DNA from: CAXBMB01 sp052078155
GTDB taxonomy: Bacteria; Pseudomonadota; Alphaproteobacteria; Kiloniellales; DSM-21159
Assembly (NCBI GenBank): GCA_052078155.1
Contig: JBQJBP010000002.1
Span: 868,001-932,000 of the forward strand
Direction of reading: 5' to 3'
DNA length: 64,000 nt
A program made the position numbers and the translations under genes. How positions within the stretch are numbered: position 1 is the stretch's first letter; every line of letters starts with the position of its first letter. Below are positions 61,203 through 64,000 of this stretch, in pieces. Under the pieces are notes generated by a model. The model was not told where the DNA came from and searched no databases. It saw only the letters and a program-made list of their open reading frames with translations.

Positions 61203-62175
61203 TATGAAACGGGAAAACCTCATCAACCTGGGTCTGCTGGCCCTCCTGCTGGCAGCTCCCCTGATCGCCTCTGCCCTGGGCGAGGTCTATTATGTCAATC
61301 TGGCCTCCCGCGTGGCCATCATCGCCATGGCGGCGGTGGGGCTGAACCTGGCGCTGGGCTTTGGTGGCCTGATCTCCTTCGGTCATGCAGCCTTTTTTGG
61401 TTTGGGGGGGTATGTGGCGGGCATCGCTGCTTTTCACGCCTTTGAAGAAACCGCTTTCCTGGGGATCATCCCCGGCAGCGACCAGATGCTGCCCATCTGG
61501 CTGGTGGCCATGGGCATCACTGCGGTGGCGGCCCTGTTCATCGGGGCCATCTCCCTGCGCACGTCCGGCGTCTACTTCATCATGATCACGCTGGCTTTTG
61601 CCCAGATGATCTTCTACTTCGCCATCTCCTGGCCCACCTATGGCGGGGAAGATGGCCTGTCCATCTATGTGCGCAACAGCCTGCCGCTGCTTGATACTTA
61701 CGACCCGCTGGTCTTTTTCGGTCTGGTTTTTGCCGCGCTCTGTTTTTGCCTGTTCCTCTCGGCCCGGTTCATGGGCTCCCGCTTTGGGGCTGCGCTGACC
61801 ATGGTGCGGCTGAACGAAACCCGTCTGGCAACGGCCGGTATTGAGCCTTTTCCCATCAAGCTGACCGCCTTTGTCATCTCTGCCATGATGACCGGCTGGG
61901 CCGGGGCGCTCTATGCAGACCTGAACGGGTTCATCGGGCCGTCCATGCTGTCCTGGCATCGTTCGGGTGAGATCATGGTGATCGTCATTCTGGGCGGGGT
62001 GGGGCGGCTGTTCGGTCCGGTAGCCGGGGCCATTCTCTTTATCCTGCTGGAAACCTTCATTGGCGGGGCGACCGAACACTGGCAGCTCTTCCTGGGTATG
62101 ATCCTGCTGGCTGTGGTGCTCTTTGCCAAAGGCGGCGTTTTGGGCCTGCTGGCCGGAAAGGCGCACCATGACTGA
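61195..62175 (+). CDS. livM: Branched-chain-type ABC permease LivM
   Basis: LivM-type permease of 326 residues with about ten helices, with LNLALGFGGLISFGHAAFFGLGGY near 45 and GRLFGPVAGAILFILLETF near 270. It pairs with LivH in the inner membrane. It overlaps livH by eight bases at the start and livG by eight at the end. Confidence 0.92.
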   Translation: MLDMKRENLINLGLLALLLAAPLIASALGEVYYVNLASRVAIIAMAAVGLNLALGFGGLISFGHAAFFGLGGYVAGIAAFHAFEETAFLGIIPGSDQMLPIWLVAMGITAVAALFIGAISLRTSGVYFIMITLAFAQMIFYFAISWPTYGGEDGLSIYVRNSLPLLDTYDPLVFFGLVFAALCFCLFLSARFMGSRFGAALTMVRLNETRLATAGIEPFPIKLTAFVISAMMTGWAGALYADLNGFIGPSMLSWHRSGEIMVIVILGGVGRLFGPVAGAILFILLETFIGGATEHWQLFLGMILLAVVLFAKGGVLGLLAGKAHHD

Positions 62176-62995
62176 TCACGCCCCCAAGACTGATCGCGCC
62201 TCCATGACCGATAACGCCCCTTTGACCGATCACACTTCCATGACCCCTTCGTCACCTTTGCTGCAGATCACCGGATTGCAAAAGTCCTTCGGGGCTCTGG
62301 TGGCCACCGATCAGGTGTCCCTCAGCCTGCATGAAGGTGAAATCCATGCCCTGATCGGCCCCAACGGGGCGGGCAAGTCCACACTGATCAGCCAGATTGC
62401 CGGCACACTGGCACCGGATTCCGGTGAGATCGCGCTGGCCGGCAGCAATCTCAAAGGGCTGTCGGTTGCCGCCCGCGCCCGCTTGGGACTGGGGCGGTCT
62501 TTCCAGGTTTCCTCGTTGGCAGCCCCCCTGTCAGCCCGGCGCAATGTGATGATTGCGGCCCAGGCAGCGTCCGGCTCTTCCTTCCGGTTCTGGGGCGCGG
62601 TGCGCAAAGACAAAGATCTGGTGGCGGCTGCGGAGTCTGCGCTGGATCGGGTGGGCCTTCTGGAGCGGGCGGACCTGCCGGTGGCTGAACTCAGCCATGG
62701 AGAGCGGCGTCAGGTGGAGGTGGCCTGCGCCCTGGCCCTGAAACCGAAGATCCTGCTGCTGGATGAACCCATGGCTGGCTTGGGGCCGGGCGGGTCGGCC
62801 CGCCTGACGGATTTCCTGGAGAAACTGAAACAGGAAGTGCCAATCCTGCTGGTGGAGCATGACATGGATGCGGTTTTCCGGCTGGCAGATCGCATTTCCG
62901 TGCTGGTCTATGGCCGTGTGATCGCCCAGGGATCGGCAGAAGACATCCGCAACAACCCGGCGGTTAAAGAAGCTTATCTGGGGGAGGAAGCCTGA
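62168..62995 (+). CDS. livG: ABC ATPase LivG with repeated N-terminal peptide
   Basis: LivG-type ATPase of 275 residues. Walker A GPNGAGKST lies near 65, the signature LSHGERRQVEVACAL near 175, and Walker B LLLDEPMAGL near 196. The first 25-30 residues are not part of the domain: they consist of four six-residue units of the form T-D-x-A/T-P/S-x, some with an internal Met that could serve as a start. GGAAAGG precedes the ATG at 62168. It overlaps livF's start by one base. Confidence 0.9.
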   Translation: MTDHAPKTDRASMTDNAPLTDHTSMTPSSPLLQITGLQKSFGALVATDQVSLSLHEGEIHALIGPNGAGKSTLISQIAGTLAPDSGEIALAGSNLKGLSVAARARLGLGRSFQVSSLAAPLSARRNVMIAAQAASGSSFRFWGAVRKDKDLVAAAESALDRVGLLERADLPVAELSHGERRQVEVACALALKPKILLLDEPMAGLGPGGSARLTDFLEKLKQEVPILLVEHDMDAVFRLADRISVLVYGRVIAQGSAEDIRNNPAVKEAYLGEEA

Positions 62996-63675
62996 TGTTG
63001 AGCGTTCAGAACATCGAAACCTTCTACGGTCCATCCCAGGCGCTTTTCGGTGTCTCTTTGGAGGTGGCCGCCGGTGAGGCTGTGGCCCTGATGGGACGCA
63101 ACGGCATGGGCAAGACGACGACCATCCGTTCCATCTTTGGACTGACCCCGGCCAGCAAGGGGGAGGTGACCTTTGAGGGGCAGGCCATCCGGTCTTTGCC
63201 GCCCCACAAGATCGCCCGGCTGGGCCTGGGGCTGGTGCCCGAGGGGCGTCGCTGTTTTCCCAATCTCAGCGTGGCGGAGAACCTGATAGCCACGGCCCGC
63301 CCGGGCCTGTGGGACTATGACAAAACCGTGGCCTTGTTTCCGCGGCTGGCAGAGCGGGCCAATCAGATGGCCCTGACGTTGTCTGGTGGGGAGCAGCAGA
63401 TGCTGGCCGTGGGCCGGGCCCTGATGACCAATCCCAAGGTGCTGGTGCTGGATGAAGCGACAGAAGGCCTGGCCCCGGTCATTCGTCAGGAAATCTGGAC
63501 GGCGGTGCGGCAACTCAAATCCGAAGGCCAAGCCCTGCTGATCGTCGATAAATCCCTTAAGGAACTGTTGCCTCTGGTGGACCGCTGCACCCTGCTGGAA
63601 AAGGGTCAGACTGTTTGGGACGGGGCGCCAGCCGGGCTGACGGCAGAGCTGCGCGACCGTTACCTGGGGGTTTGA
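62995..63675 (+). CDS. livF: ABC ATPase LivF
   Basis: LivF-type ATPase of 226 residues. Walker A GRNGMGKTT lies near residue 34, the signature LSGGEQQMLAVGRAL near 127, and Walker B VLVLDEATEGL near 149. It forms the nucleotide-binding pair with LivG. The ATG begins at the last base of the livG stop, so the two genes are coupled. A thioesterase gene follows with three bases between. Confidence 0.93.
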   Translation: MLSVQNIETFYGPSQALFGVSLEVAAGEAVALMGRNGMGKTTTIRSIFGLTPASKGEVTFEGQAIRSLPPHKIARLGLGLVPEGRRCFPNLSVAENLIATARPGLWDYDKTVALFPRLAERANQMALTLSGGEQQMLAVGRALMTNPKVLVLDEATEGLAPVIRQEIWTAVRQLKSEGQALLIVDKSLKELLPLVDRCTLLEKGQTVWDGAPAGLTAELRDRYLGV

Positions 63676-63678
63676 TCC

Positions 63679-64000
63679 GTGGCGTTTCAACGGCAGTACA
63701 AGGTGCGCTTCCAGCATTGCGACCCGGCGGGCATTGTCTTCTATCCCCGCTATTTCGAGATGGTCAACGCGCTGGTGGAAGACTGGTTTGCCGACCAGCT
63801 GGATTGCAGCTTTTCACAGCTGCACCTGGAGTCCGGACTGGGGGTGCCCACGGCCCGCCTGACCAGCAACTTCACCGCGCCCAGTCGCCTGGGGGACCTG
63901 CTGGAGATGACGCTACAGGTGGTGAAGCTGGGGGGCAGCTCCCTGCAGCTGCATGTTGAAGCCCACTGTGGTGATCAAAGTCGTTTTACGGCGGAGCCTT
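63679..64000 (+). CDS. 4-Hydroxybenzoyl-CoA-type thioesterase, partial
   Basis: Start of a hot-dog-fold acyl-CoA thioesterase, cut by the window end after 107 codons. The N-terminus carries HCDPAGIVFYPRYFEM, whose Asp is the catalytic residue in 4-hydroxybenzoyl-CoA thioesterase. It begins with GTG three bases after livF. In the aromatic operon it may release CoA from dead-end aryl-CoA esters. Confidence 0.85.
   Translation, partial: MAFQRQYKVRFQHCDPAGIVFYPRYFEMVNALVEDWFADQLDCSFSQLHLESGLGVPTARLTSNFTAPSRLGDLLEMTLQVVKLGGSSLQLHVEAHCGDQSRFTAEP

Overview
The window looks like chromosomal DNA of a GC-rich Gram-negative alphaproteobacterium, most likely of the Rhodospirillales/Kiloniellales kind. 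The grounds are a small porin with a C-terminal Phe, Tat and Lol-type signals, an alphaproteobacterial PAS_5 protein, a DUF2478 protein and a cd1-type denitrification island. The genus cannot be fixed from sequence reading alone. No rRNA, tRNA, CRISPR array, transposase or integrase was seen.

Left part (1-11.1 kb): an iron-dependent alcohol dehydrogenase and an AMP-forming acyl-CoA synthetase; a DUF2478 protein; an SDR oxidoreductase lacking a normal start codon; a tandem pair of sulfotransferases; a porin with promoter and terminator; a 2OG-Fe(II) oxygenase; and an MFS permease with a long acidic tail. Several gaps here carry copies of a dispersed intergenic repeat.

Denitrification island (11.7-38.1 kb): a Crp/Fnr regulator of the Dnr/NnrR type, nosRZDFYLX (minus strand), a divergent ferritin-like diiron protein, then nirS-nirE-nirC-nirF-nirDL-nirG-nirH-nirJ-nirN plus a CbiX-like chelatase (minus strand), and divergent norCBQD. 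Together these take nitrite to N2. No nitrate reductase lies in the window. FNR/NNR-type boxes sit in the nosR/ferritin gap and in the nirS/norC gap, and the regulator's recognition helix keeps the residues expected to read TTGA half-sites. Hairpins between nosZ and nosD and between norQ and norD may set expression ratios within the operons.

Middle part (38.1-51.7 kb): a GcvT-type FAD dehydrogenase (sarcosine/dimethylglycine class) divergent from an RpiR regulator and a complete polar-amino-acid ABC transporter; a Tat-exported PhoX-family (DUF839) protein; a PAS_5 protein; a hydroxyacyl-CoA dehydrogenase with a carboxymuconolactone-decarboxylase-fold partner; and a histone-deacetylase-family amidohydrolase.

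Right part (51.7-64.0 kb): a tightly packed operon whose first gene is a fused flavin monooxygenase/old-yellow-enzyme protein of the 2-aminobenzoyl-CoA monooxygenase/reductase and salicylyl-CoA 5-hydroxylase family. It is followed by SDR, MarR, enoyl-CoA hydratase, acyl-CoA dehydrogenase, benzoate-CoA-ligase-family enzyme, a Liv-type ABC transporter and a hot-dog thioesterase cut by the window end. This reads as uptake, CoA activation and hybrid aerobic breakdown of an aromatic acid, probably anthranilate, under MarR control at a nested AT-rich palindrome.
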